Positions 1 through 7,515 of a stretch of 64,000 nucleotides of DNA are shown here, in pieces. The stretch's first letter is position 1. Every line of letters starts with the position of its first letter. The position numbers and the translations under genes were made by a program. The notes under the pieces were generated by a model. The model saw nothing but the letters and a program-made list of their open reading frames with translations. It was not told the origin of the DNA and ran no database searches. The DNA lies in the NCBI GenBank assembly GCA_900548905.1, contig URMK01000015.1, positions 1-64,000 of the forward strand. The letters run 5' to 3'. Origin of the DNA: an uncultured Lachnospiraceae bacterium (GTDB taxonomy: Bacteria > Bacillota > Clostridia > Lachnospirales > Lachnospiraceae).

Positions 1-234
1 CCGCCATGTCCGCCGGAACCACCCTGCCCGCCGGAACCGCCGTGCCCGCCAAAGCCGCCGTGCCCGCCAAAGCCGCCGTGCCCGCCGAAGCCGCCGTGCC
101 CGCCGAAGCCGCCGTGCCCGCCAAAGCCGCCATGTCCGCCGAAGCCGCCGTGCCCGCCAAAGCCGCCGTGCCCGCCGAAGCCGCCATGTCCGCCGAAGCC
201 GCCATGTCCGCCGGAACCACCCTGCCCGCCGAAG
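1..234. repeat. 18-bp tandem repeat array, at least 13 units
   Basis: Thirteen consecutive 18-bp units related to CCGCCGTGCCCGCCAAAG run from the first base of the window to 234, and the array continues off the left edge. Variation between units is confined to a few positions (GTG/ATG/CTG, CCC/TCC, AAAG/GAAG/GGAA). Because the unit length is a multiple of three, all frames stay open. On the minus strand one unit reads Phe/Ser-Gly-Gly-His/Gln-Gly-Gly. Confidence 0.95.
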
Positions 235-431
235 CGTACCCGCAAGCCAAGGCCTATTTGTACAACTAAGCCGTGTCCGCCGGAACCCTGCTGCTCCAAA
301 CCTTCCTGCTGCAGGAATAGTTCATGCGGTTGTCCGTTAAAACCGCTATGTCCAGAAAAACCCTCCTGTGAAGATAAATAGGAGCAGATTGTGAGGTGAG
401 CCGGATCTTGTTTGCGTGTTCCTGCCGCCAT
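1..431 (-). CDS. Gly/His-rich hexapeptide-repeat protein (partial, runs off the left edge)
   Basis: On the minus strand a frame opens after a TGA near 538-536, has an ATG at 431-429, and stays open to the window edge. A non-repetitive, polar N-terminal part of about 48 residues (including SSQEGFSGHSGFNGQPHE) leads into one degenerate unit and then a GGHGGF/GGHGGS hexapeptide repeat of at least 13 units. Such Gly/His repeats occur in spore-coat, surface and metal-binding proteins, but no family is recognised here. The plus-strand reading of the same array (Ala/Pro/Val/Lys/Glu-rich) is less protein-like. No strong ribosome site precedes the ATG, and the C-terminus is outside the window, so coding status is uncertain. 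Confidence 0.4.
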   Translation of the reverse strand, partial: MAAGTRKQDPAHLTICSYLSSQEGFSGHSGFNGQPHELFLQQEGLEQQGSGGHGLVVQIGLGLRVRFGGQGGSGGHGGFGGHGGFGGHGGFGGHGGFGGHGGFGGHGGFGGHGGFGGHGGFGGHGGFGGHGGSGGQGGSGGHG

Positions 432-514
432 CCGTATGCCCGTATCAGCCGGTTTCAAAATATCGGCGTTACATGTGCACTTTGTAAAAGTCTCTAAAAG
501 TCTGCAAAAACCTG

Positions 515-545
515 TTGACTTGGAGTTAGGTCACGATGGTATGAT
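515..545 (+). promoter_or_regulatory. MerR-type promoter with 19-bp spacer
   Basis: TTGACT (515-520) and TATGAT (540-545) are separated by 19 bp, the long spacer typical of promoters activated by MerR-family DNA distortion. The spacer begins TGGAGTTAGG, resembling the left half of the CTTGGAGTTAACTCCAAG-like sites of AdhR/NmlR-type MerR proteins; the right half is poorly conserved. It sits 52 bp upstream of the MerR gene, so autoregulation is likely. Confidence 0.7.
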
Positions 546-596
546 AAGAAAAAAGGTGAAAAATACGTTATCAGAGAGAAAGGCAGGCGGCCAGCC

Positions 597-974
597 ATGA
601 CAATTGCAGAAGTGAGCAGAAAATATGAGATGACGGCGGATACGCTGAGATATTATGAACGTATCGGCCTGATTCCGCAGGTGCCCAGGAATAAAAGCGG
701 GATCAGGGATTACGATGACAATTCCTGCCGTTGGATCGAATTAATGAAGTGTATGCGCGGAGCGGGAGTGCAGATTGAAGCGCTGATAGAATATGTTTCC
801 CTGTTCCAGCAGGGAGATTCCACCATCAATGCCAGAAAAACGCTGCTTATCGAGCAGCGCGATCAATTACTGGCCAGAATGGAAGAAATGCAGAAATCCC
901 TGGATAGGCTGAACCAGAAAATAGATCATTATGAACAGGGACTCATGCAGGCGGAGAAAAAACTGCGTCAGTAG
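597..974 (+). CDS. MerR family transcriptional regulator
   Basis: A 125-residue protein with an N-terminal winged-helix MerR domain (SRKYEMTADTLRYYERIGLI, residues 6-25; conserved LRYYERIGL core), a wing, and a long C-terminal dimerisation coiled coil (about residues 80-125). There is no effector domain, which is the architecture of the AdhR/NmlR subgroup that responds to aldehydes or electrophiles and usually sits beside an aldo-keto reductase or alcohol dehydrogenase. No such partner is adjacent here: a terminator and a decayed gene follow. The effector cannot be predicted, as the subgroup-defining Cys is not obvious. The start ATG follows AAGGCAGG. Confidence 0.9.
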   Translation: MTIAEVSRKYEMTADTLRYYERIGLIPQVPRNKSGIRDYDDNSCRWIELMKCMRGAGVQIEALIEYVSLFQQGDSTINARKTLLIEQRDQLLARMEEMQKSLDRLNQKIDHYEQGLMQAEKKLRQ

Positions 975-1086
975 GCCGGTGCACCATCCGGTCGGTAACT
1001 ATGGCGACAGTACGGCACCAGAGTGTGCTGTACGCTTCACGAAGTCAGGCATAGATCTGGAAGAAAGCAAGCTGCAGATAGGGTTA

Positions 1087-1816
1087 TATACAGGAAGGGC
1101 CGGTTATACGACGGTCCTTCCTGTTGTTTTTTCTGCTGCAACCGTCGGAACAGAAGCAGGGGTTATTGCCCGAAAACAGAATACCCGTTTTTTCCCTGTT
1201 TTTAGTCTGATATAGAGCCGTATCCGCATTTTTGTACAGAGAATCGTAATCAGTTCCGGCGGCGGAATAGTGTGCGATGCCGATACTTACGGACATATTC
1301 CGGCAGGAACCGCGGTAACGGCAGGTCTGTCTGAGAGAGGAAACCAGCAGCTCTGCTTTTTCTCTGATCCATTCCATATCGGATGCCGGTCAGATTGTTT
1401 CCTTCAAAGAGATCCACCGTTTCGTACCTGGTATGCTCCGAGGAGATTTCTATGGTCCCCTCGTCATTGACAAGATATGCATTGACACCGAAATCCTTCT
1501 GATACTCCTTTAACAGGGACTGAAGATAGTCCGCACGAAGCCCGACGCCGACGATCCCGATGGTGTTATCCTCCGTATCTTTTATCCGGCAGTTTACAAA
1601 AATGGTTATATCGTTATTGGCATTGCTGGCTTCATCATTGTCCACATGGAGAGAATAATCCGCAGTCGCTTCCAACATTGTGTAGTACCATATGTTTTCC
1701 GGAGCGGCGCTGTCCTCCTCCCTATGCCCTTCTTCCCGGGCAAGATAATTTTTCAGGAAGCTGTCATTCGCCATAGCAAGAGATACATTAACCGGTTTCG
1801 TAAATACGGGGGCGTA
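1087..1816 (-). pseudogene. Decayed Cache-GGDEF diguanylate cyclase
   Basis: On the minus strand, about 1816-1380 encodes the ligand-binding part of an extracellular Cache domain (for example WYYTMLEATADYSLHVDN and NTIGIVGVGLRADYLQSLL). After roughly 1377 the reading frame shifts, and 1360-1180 encodes only the last third of a GGDEF domain (VSIGIAHYSAAGTDYDSLYK then NADTALYQTKNR). The N-terminal membrane segment, the second half of the periplasmic region and the GGDEF catalytic motif itself are missing. The remnant is therefore a truncated, internally deleted and frameshifted diguanylate cyclase with no expected activity. An intact GGDEF/EAL protein is encoded about 11 kb away. Confidence 0.8.
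1091..1133 (+). terminator. Rho-independent terminator after the MerR gene
   Basis: Stem of CAGGAAGGGCCG against CGACGGTCCTTCCTG (with small mismatches) followed by TTGTTTTTT. It lies 117 bp downstream of the MerR stop codon and also close to the 3' end of the minus-strand cyclase remnant. Confidence 0.8.
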
Positions 1817-1839
1817 TCCGGCCTGTTCTTTTCTTTTTG

Positions 1840-1869
1840 TTGCTGGCCTGCAGCGGCCCGTTGTATAAT
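1840..1869 (+). promoter_or_regulatory. Putative promoter of the DUF4132/helicase operon
   Basis: TATAAT at 1864-1869 with a weak -35 TTGCTG at 1840-1845 (18-bp spacer), 59 bp upstream of the first gene of the operon. The -10 is perfect and the -35 poor. Confidence 0.45.
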
Positions 1870-1928
1870 AGAGAAAAATAGGCGGCAGGGAGAGCAGTAA
1901 CCGGTTGCCGGAGCAGGCGGGGCAGGAT

Positions 1929-2348
1929 ATGAAGGTAAAAATCCAGGTGAAAAAAATAGGGAAAAACCGCAATGATATTGTACCGGTTATTTATGATTAT
2001 CCGGAAACGACGGACACTGTCCGGAAACTTCTGGAGGAAACGGTGCGGATAAATCGGAAAGAATACGGAGAAAGGCGGAAGCATACGGAGGTGGAAGCCG
2101 TCCTTTCCGGAGGAAACATAGAGGAACAGGCTGGCGGCGGTAAGGTAACCTTCGGTCTTTCCCGCAAGGATAAGGTGCCGGAATTCAGGGAGGCCGTGGA
2201 AAATGCCTGGCAATGCTTTGAAGACGGGATAGCGGTGGTATTCCTGGACGGGAAACAGCTGGAGCGTCTGGAGGAAAAGCTGGAACTCAGGGAGAACAGT
2301 GAGCTTGTTTTTGTGAGAATGACAATGCTGGCAGGCAGAATGTGGTAA
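1929..2348 (+). CDS. Small protein of unknown function, first gene of the DUF4132/helicase operon
   Basis: A 139-residue charged, soluble protein with no signal peptide or membrane segment; no family recognised. It starts MKVKIQVKK and ends in a hydrophobic strand-like stretch (SELVFVRMTMLAGRMW). The middle contains Gly-rich and acidic segments (GGNIEEQAGGGKVTFGLSRK). The start at 1929 is preferred over an in-frame ATG at 1905 because it follows a GGGCAGGA stretch. The gene ends 22 bp before the giant DUF4132 gene and is evidently co-transcribed with it, so it is probably a partner subunit. The alpha/beta pattern might suit a small adaptor, but that is a guess. Confidence 0.75.
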   Translation: MKVKIQVKKIGKNRNDIVPVIYDYPETTDTVRKLLEETVRINRKEYGERRKHTEVEAVLSGGNIEEQAGGGKVTFGLSRKDKVPEFREAVENAWQCFEDGIAVVFLDGKQLERLEEKLELRENSELVFVRMTMLAGRMW

Positions 2349-2370
2349 GTTCGGAAGGAGAGGAAAAGGG

Positions 2371-5300
2371 ATGGAATACAGTTATCAAAGCAGGCAGAAG
2401 CTGATGGAAGCCTACAGGGAAAAATGGAAAAAAAAGTTGTTTCTTGCTTCCGGAGAAACCAAAGAGGCAGTGGAGGAAATAGAAAAATTTGGGCAGTACA
2501 GGCAGGAATTCTCCCCGTTTCTGGAGAAAGCGGAAGAAAAGCTGCGTGAGGGGACATATCTGACGCTTTCCGATTTTATGCGTAAAAACTATAAAAAGCT
2601 GACGGAGCTTTATACGGGAAAGGAGTTTGCCGGGGATTTTTATTATATTATCGATAAGCTGAACCAGTTTCCCTATTCCTACAGCATTTACCGCAGAACC
2701 GTGCGTACCAAATCTTATTTTCCATCCCTGGAGCATGTATTCCGTCTGCTGTATGCCTACAAGGTGCTGCAGTTTTATGAATGCAGCCTGGAGGATTATC
2801 TCCTGGACCGGCTGCCGGAAGAAAAGCTGGACTTCAAAAGGAATCCGGCTTACGGTTTTACCATGCAGTGTCTGGATGATATGATCGCGGCCAGGATAGA
2901 CAGGGGGGATGAGACGGTAAAAGCGGCGGCTGAAAATGTGCTGCTAAGCGATAACAATACCGCCGTAATCACGGTGGACTGGATAAGGGGGATCGTAAAA
3001 AGCTCCTGTGCGTCCCTTCACCGTCTCCTTTCGGATTTCCTGCTGGCCGCCAGGCTTCAGGAAGGAATCAGACAGGCGGTCTGTGAAAACGCGGACTGCG
3101 GGACAATAGAGGCTTTCCGGACAATTTTTGCCGCGGTATGTGATAATAATCTGATCCGTTTTGCCTCCGTTAAAAGGGCGGTGGCAACCTGGACCGGTAT
3201 CTGCGATGTGGAAAATGCGGATCGGATATCGGAGAAGATGATAACCCTCATGGAAGCTTCTCTTACCGATCCGGAGGCGGCGCGGGCATATATCGCTTCC
3301 AATGACAGCATTCGGATTGCCGTGGGCCTCTGGACACTGGCTTTTTATGAACTGCAGGATGCCATCGGGGTGATGGGAGAATTCCTGGAGCACGGAACCA
3401 GAAACCAAATCCTTACCATGTCCTATTTTAACCGCACTCTGGAATGGGATGCCTTTACCGGAGTCACGGCCAAAAAAGCGGTTATGCAGTTCTCATCGGA
3501 TCCGGAAATGATCGCGGCTTTTATGCCCACCTATCTGAGCAGCGCGGAACGGTATGTCAGTTATGCGCTGGGCGGCCGTCAGCCCGGAAACGGTGAAGAA
3601 AGACAGTATCGCCCCATTCCCGCCGGCTGGCTGTTTGACAGCCGCGGGGAGGCTCTTGCCCACTACGGGGTGCTGAAGGATATCGTGGAGAGCATGAAGA
3701 AAAAAGTGTTGGAGTTTGCACCCTGTGTGTTTCCCTGGTACCGGGTGGAACTCACAAGGGGGCAGCTTATTAAACGAATGTGTGTAATTGCTTATTCCCT
3801 TGGGGATTCCGGCCTCATAGAAGAAGCCGCCGCAAAAGTGATGGAAATCGACATCAGCGGTTCTTATGATAGCAGGGCGAAATGGGTGGAGCTGCTGCTT
3901 CACAGCCCGGAAAATGAACACCAGAAGGAACTTCTGCTTTCTTTTCTGGCAGATAAGGAAACGATGACCAGAAAGACGGCATTCCGGCTGGCGGAGGAAC
4001 TGGAGCTGTCCGACGGGGATTACCGGCAGATAGAAGCGTTCTTGAAATATAAGAAAGGGGATATCAGACAAAATGTCCTGAAGCTTCTGGAAAAACAGAG
4101 CGATAAGGGGCTGGAGGAATCGGTGAGGCGCCTGCTTTCTTCTTCCTCGGAGGAGATGCGCGAGGGCGGCCTGACTTTGGTGAGAGAGGCCCGGATCAGC
4201 GGAAGACCGGAAGCCGTGCAGACAAGCCTGGCGGAGGAAGCCGGAAAGCTGGAGGGAAAATCGGATAAGGAACAGATCCTTTTAGAGGAAATCACAGGAG
4301 AATCCGCCTCAAGCCGGATATTGGAAACAGAAGGGTACGGCCTGTACCGTAAAGATGTGGTTCCTGCGGTCTTGGAACCGGCGGCGGGCCGTGAGAACCT
4401 GCAGGCCTTTTTCCGGGCGGATGTCCGAAAGCTGGAAGGGATCGTACGCAGCCTGTTTGCGTTTCTGGATGAAAATGCCGGACTGGAGTATAAAGCCGCC
4501 AACGGCTATGAGATGCTTTTGGGGAATCATCTGGTCATGAGCAGCAGCGATACCTCCCTGCCTTTCGCGGATCGTTATCCGTTTAAAGAGCTGTGGGTCC
4601 GTTTCTATGAGGAACATATAGGGGATCCCCATCTGGTCAAGCTTCTGCTGCTGGCATGGAACAACGGGACGGGAAGCGGCGTAAATGTGAAAAATCAGGA
4701 AATCCTGCTGGGTTATCAGAAAAAGCTTTTGGGAAATATCGGGGAATTCCGGATTCCGCAGAAGCAGGGTGACCGGCCTGGATATGGAAGCAGTGCTTAT
4801 ACGGTGCTGACTATTCTGAACAGCATGTACGAGGATATGCAGTGGAGGCCGGCCGCCCTGGAACTGGCCGCCCTGCTTGCGGAAGAGATCCCTGCCAAGG
4901 ATTTGTGGTATAAAAAAGAGAAAGATACCCGCTATTATTATGTGTCGGATCCCGGGGAATTTGCCCTGACGGATATTCCTGCCGTGAACGGCCTGCTCCG
5001 TCCATTGTCGGGATGGAGGACAGAGCAGGAATTTAAAGAAGGATTCTCCGCCCTGTACCGTCTGGATCAGCTTTTTGACTATAATGCCCATAATGGCAGC
5101 GGAAATGCTTATTCGTATAACCGGAATTCCCGTACCCTGCTGACCATTTATGAGTATGTTTTGGCGTTCCGGCTGGACCTTATCCCGGCAGATACGGTTT
5201 ACCGGGCCGCATTTGAAACAATTGGCCTGCGTGCCGGCCTGGAAGATCTGTCCCGGCTGGTTTCCGAGCATTTACAGCCATACGAGAGGAACAGACTTTC

Positions 5301-7503
5301 CGCTTACCTGTCAAAGGAGGAGCTTGCGGAAGAAAAAGTAAATCCGGAGAACCCTTTTGTAAAACAGGGAAGGGCGTTTTTCTTCCGGATTACCGATACG
5401 ATTCTGGATGTGGAAGTAAAGCGCGGGGATCTTCCCACGGTATTTTCTGCCAGCATATCCTCTATCAAGCGTATTTACGGGATGGATCGCATGATAGAGA
5501 TTCTGAAGGCTCTGGGAAATGACAAGCTGGATCGGACTGCCTACTATTATTGGTCGGGGAGCAGGACGGGGAAAAAGGAATGCTTAAGCTATCTGCTACA
5601 GATATGCTATCCCCTGGAGGGAGAGGATGCCGGAAAGCTGAAGGAACTGCTGAGGGGGACGAAAATAAAAGAACAGAAACTGATCGAAACAGCCATGTAT
5701 GCGCCGCAGTGGCTGGATATCATAGAGGAATATCTGGGCTGGCCCGGGCTGAAAAGCGGCTGCTATTATTTCATGGCCCACATGAACGAGAGATTCGATG
5801 ATAAAAAGAAAGCAATGATAGCCCGGTATACCCCGCTTACACCGGAAGAACTCAATAACGGCGCTTTTGATGTGAATTGGTTTGAGGAAGCCTATTCCCT
5901 GCTGGGGGAAGAGCGGTTCGGCAGATTGTATGATGCCGCCAAATATATATCCGACGGAAGCAAGCATGCCCGGGCGAGGAAATATGCGGATGCGGCTCTG
6001 GGGCGGGTAACTGCGCAGGAGCTGGAGCCGGCAATCCGGGAGAAACGGAATAAGGATCTGCTGATGAGCTATGGCCTGCCGCCTGTGCAGGGGAAACGTG
6101 AGATGCCCCGCCGCTATGAATTTCTGCAGCAGTTCCTGAAGGAAAGCAGGCAGTTCGGAGCGCAGCGCCGGGCCAGCGAGTCCCTCGCCGTGTCGGTGGC
6201 TATGAAAAATATGGCTACCAAAGCGGGGTATGCGGATGTGACCCGTTTAACCCTTGCCATGGAAACGGAACTGGTAAAGGAGTATCGTGTTTTCTTTGAG
6301 AAAAAGGAAGAGGACGGCGTTTTCCTGTGCCTTTATGTGGATGAAAACGGAAGACCGTCCATTATGGCCGAAAAAGACGGAAGGCCCCTGAAAACCGTAC
6401 CGGCCAGGCTGAAAAAGAATGCGTACTATCTGCAGTTGAAGGAAATCCACACGAAGCTGAAAGAACAGTATGCCAGATGCGTCAAAATGTTTGAACAGGC
6501 TATGGAAGAGCGGGAGGCTTACCGATATGAGGAACTGCAGGCGCTTCTGTGTAATCCGGTAATAGCGCCGGTGGTGCGGAGTCTCGTATTTATCGGCGAT
6601 AGCCCGGCAGACCCGGCCGATTGTCCGGTATCCGGTTTTATAAGAGAGGATGGCATGACCGGCTGGGAAAAGGAACGTGCGCTCCTCCGGGGAGAAGATA
6701 TGCTGCGTGTGGCCCATCCGTTTGACCTCTATGAGCTGGGCTGCTGGGAAGAATACCAGAAGCTTTTGTTTGCGGAAGGGCTCAGGCAGCCCTTTAAACA
6801 GGTATTCCGCGAGCTGTACGTAAAACTTCCGGAGGAACTGGACAGAACCCATTCCCTTATGTTTGCCGGAAATCAGATCCAACCTGCCAAAACGGCTGCC
6901 TGCCTGAAATCCAGGCGCTGGGTGGCGGATTATGAGGAAGGGCTTCAGAAAATTTATTATAAAGAGAATATTATCGCCCATATTTATGCCCAGGCAGACT
7001 GGTTTTCGCCCAGTGAAGTGGAAGCGCCCGCTTTGGAATGGGTGGAGTTTACCCACAGGAAAACCTTTGAGGGCATTCCAATAAGGGATATTCCTGCCGT
7101 CGTCTATTCCGAGGTTATGCGGGATGTGGATTTGGCGGTAAGTGTGGCCCATGCGGGCGGAGTGGATCCGGAGACCAGCCATTCCACCGTGGAAATGAGG
7201 AAAGCGATTGTGGAATATAATCTGCCTCTTTTCGGTATATCCAATGTTACCCTGGAGGGAAGCCATGCCCTTATAAAGGGCAGCAGGGCCGCCTATAGCA
7301 TTCATCTGGGAAGCGGTGTGATCCACCGGAAGGGAGGGCATCAGATTCAGGTACTGCCCGTCCATTCCCAGAGCAGGGGCAGGCTGTTCCTTCCCTTTCT
7401 GGATGAGGACCCCAAGACGGCGGAAATCATGTCCAAAATTGTATTGTTTGCACAGGATGCCAAGATAAAGGATCCTTATATACTGGATCAGATACAGGCA
7501 TAA
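2371..7503 (+). CDS. Giant DUF4132-domain protein
   Basis: A 1710-residue, largely alpha-helical cytoplasmic protein. Residues about 500-620 look like HEAT-type helical repeats (KWVELLLHSPEN, TRKTAFRLAEELELSD, IRQNVLKLLEKQ). The last 350 residues match what I know of the DUF4132 family, including the conserved-looking block around 1570-1600 (IPAVVYSEVMRDVDLAVSVA followed by HAGGVDPETS) and RKGGHQIQVLP near the C-terminus. No nuclease, ATPase or membrane motif is evident. DUF4132 proteins have no established biochemical function and are often found with WGR or MoxR partners. Here the gene is sandwiched between a small unknown and two DNA helicases (12-bp gap to the next gene), which points to a scaffold in DNA processing. 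The start follows GGAGAGGAAAAGGG. Confidence 0.85.
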   Translation: MEYSYQSRQKLMEAYREKWKKKLFLASGETKEAVEEIEKFGQYRQEFSPFLEKAEEKLREGTYLTLSDFMRKNYKKLTELYTGKEFAGDFYYIIDKLNQFPYSYSIYRRTVRTKSYFPSLEHVFRLLYAYKVLQFYECSLEDYLLDRLPEEKLDFKRNPAYGFTMQCLDDMIAARIDRGDETVKAAAENVLLSDNNTAVITVDWIRGIVKSSCASLHRLLSDFLLAARLQEGIRQAVCENADCGTIEAFRTIFAAVCDNNLIRFASVKRAVATWTGICDVENADRISEKMITLMEASLTDPEAARAYIASNDSIRIAVGLWTLAFYELQDAIGVMGEFLEHGTRNQILTMSYFNRTLEWDAFTGVTAKKAVMQFSSDPEMIAAFMPTYLSSAERYVSYALGGRQPGNGEERQYRPIPAGWLFDSRGEALAHYGVLKDIVESMKKKVLEFAPCVFPWYRVELTRGQLIKRMCVIAYSLGDSGLIEEAAAKVMEIDISGSYDSRAKWVELLLHSPENEHQKELLLSFLADKETMTRKTAFRLAEELELSDGDYRQIEAFLKYKKGDIRQNVLKLLEKQSDKGLEESVRRLLSSSSEEMREGGLTLVREARISGRPEAVQTSLAEEAGKLEGKSDKEQILLEEITGESASSRILETEGYGLYRKDVVPAVLEPAAGRENLQAFFRADVRKLEGIVRSLFAFLDENAGLEYKAANGYEMLLGNHLVMSSSDTSLPFADRYPFKELWVRFYEEHIGDPHLVKLLLLAWNNGTGSGVNVKNQEILLGYQKKLLGNIGEFRIPQKQGDRPGYGSSAYTVLTILNSMYEDMQWRPAALELAALLAEEIPAKDLWYKKEKDTRYYYVSDPGEFALTDIPAVNGLLRPLSGWRTEQEFKEGFSALYRLDQLFDYNAHNGSGNAYSYNRNSRTLLTIYEYVLAFRLDLIPADTVYRAAFETIGLRAGLEDLSRLVSEHLQPYERNRLSAYLSKEELAEEKVNPENPFVKQGRAFFFRITDTILDVEVKRGDLPTVFSASISSIKRIYGMDRMIEILKALGNDKLDRTAYYYWSGSRTGKKECLSYLLQICYPLEGEDAGKLKELLRGTKIKEQKLIETAMYAPQWLDIIEEYLGWPGLKSGCYYFMAHMNERFDDKKKAMIARYTPLTPEELNNGAFDVNWFEEAYSLLGEERFGRLYDAAKYISDGSKHARARKYADAALGRVTAQELEPAIREKRNKDLLMSYGLPPVQGKREMPRRYEFLQQFLKESRQFGAQRRASESLAVSVAMKNMATKAGYADVTRLTLAMETELVKEYRVFFEKKEEDGVFLCLYVDENGRPSIMAEKDGRPLKTVPARLKKNAYYLQLKEIHTKLKEQYARCVKMFEQAMEEREAYRYEELQALLCNPVIAPVVRSLVFIGDSPADPADCPVSGFIREDGMTGWEKERALLRGEDMLRVAHPFDLYELGCWEEYQKLLFAEGLRQPFKQVFRELYVKLPEELDRTHSLMFAGNQIQPAKTAACLKSRRWVADYEEGLQKIYYKENIIAHIYAQADWFSPSEVEAPALEWVEFTHRKTFEGIPIRDIPAVVYSEVMRDVDLAVSVAHAGGVDPETSHSTVEMRKAIVEYNLPLFGISNVTLEGSHALIKGSRAAYSIHLGSGVIHRKGGHQIQVLPVHSQSRGRLFLPFLDEDPKTAEIMSKIVLFAQDAKIKDPYILDQIQA

Positions 7504-7515
7504 CAGGAGTTATTC

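Noticed and set aside
1..234. Possible CRISPR array at the left edge
   Set aside because: The units are contiguous 18-mers without unique spacers, so it is a minisatellite.
6..269. Plus-strand 87-residue frame rich in Ala/Pro/Lys across the tandem array
   Set aside because: The 18-bp repeat keeps every frame open; the minus-strand Gly/His reading has synonymous variation and a longer flanking frame, so the plus frame is taken as a shadow.
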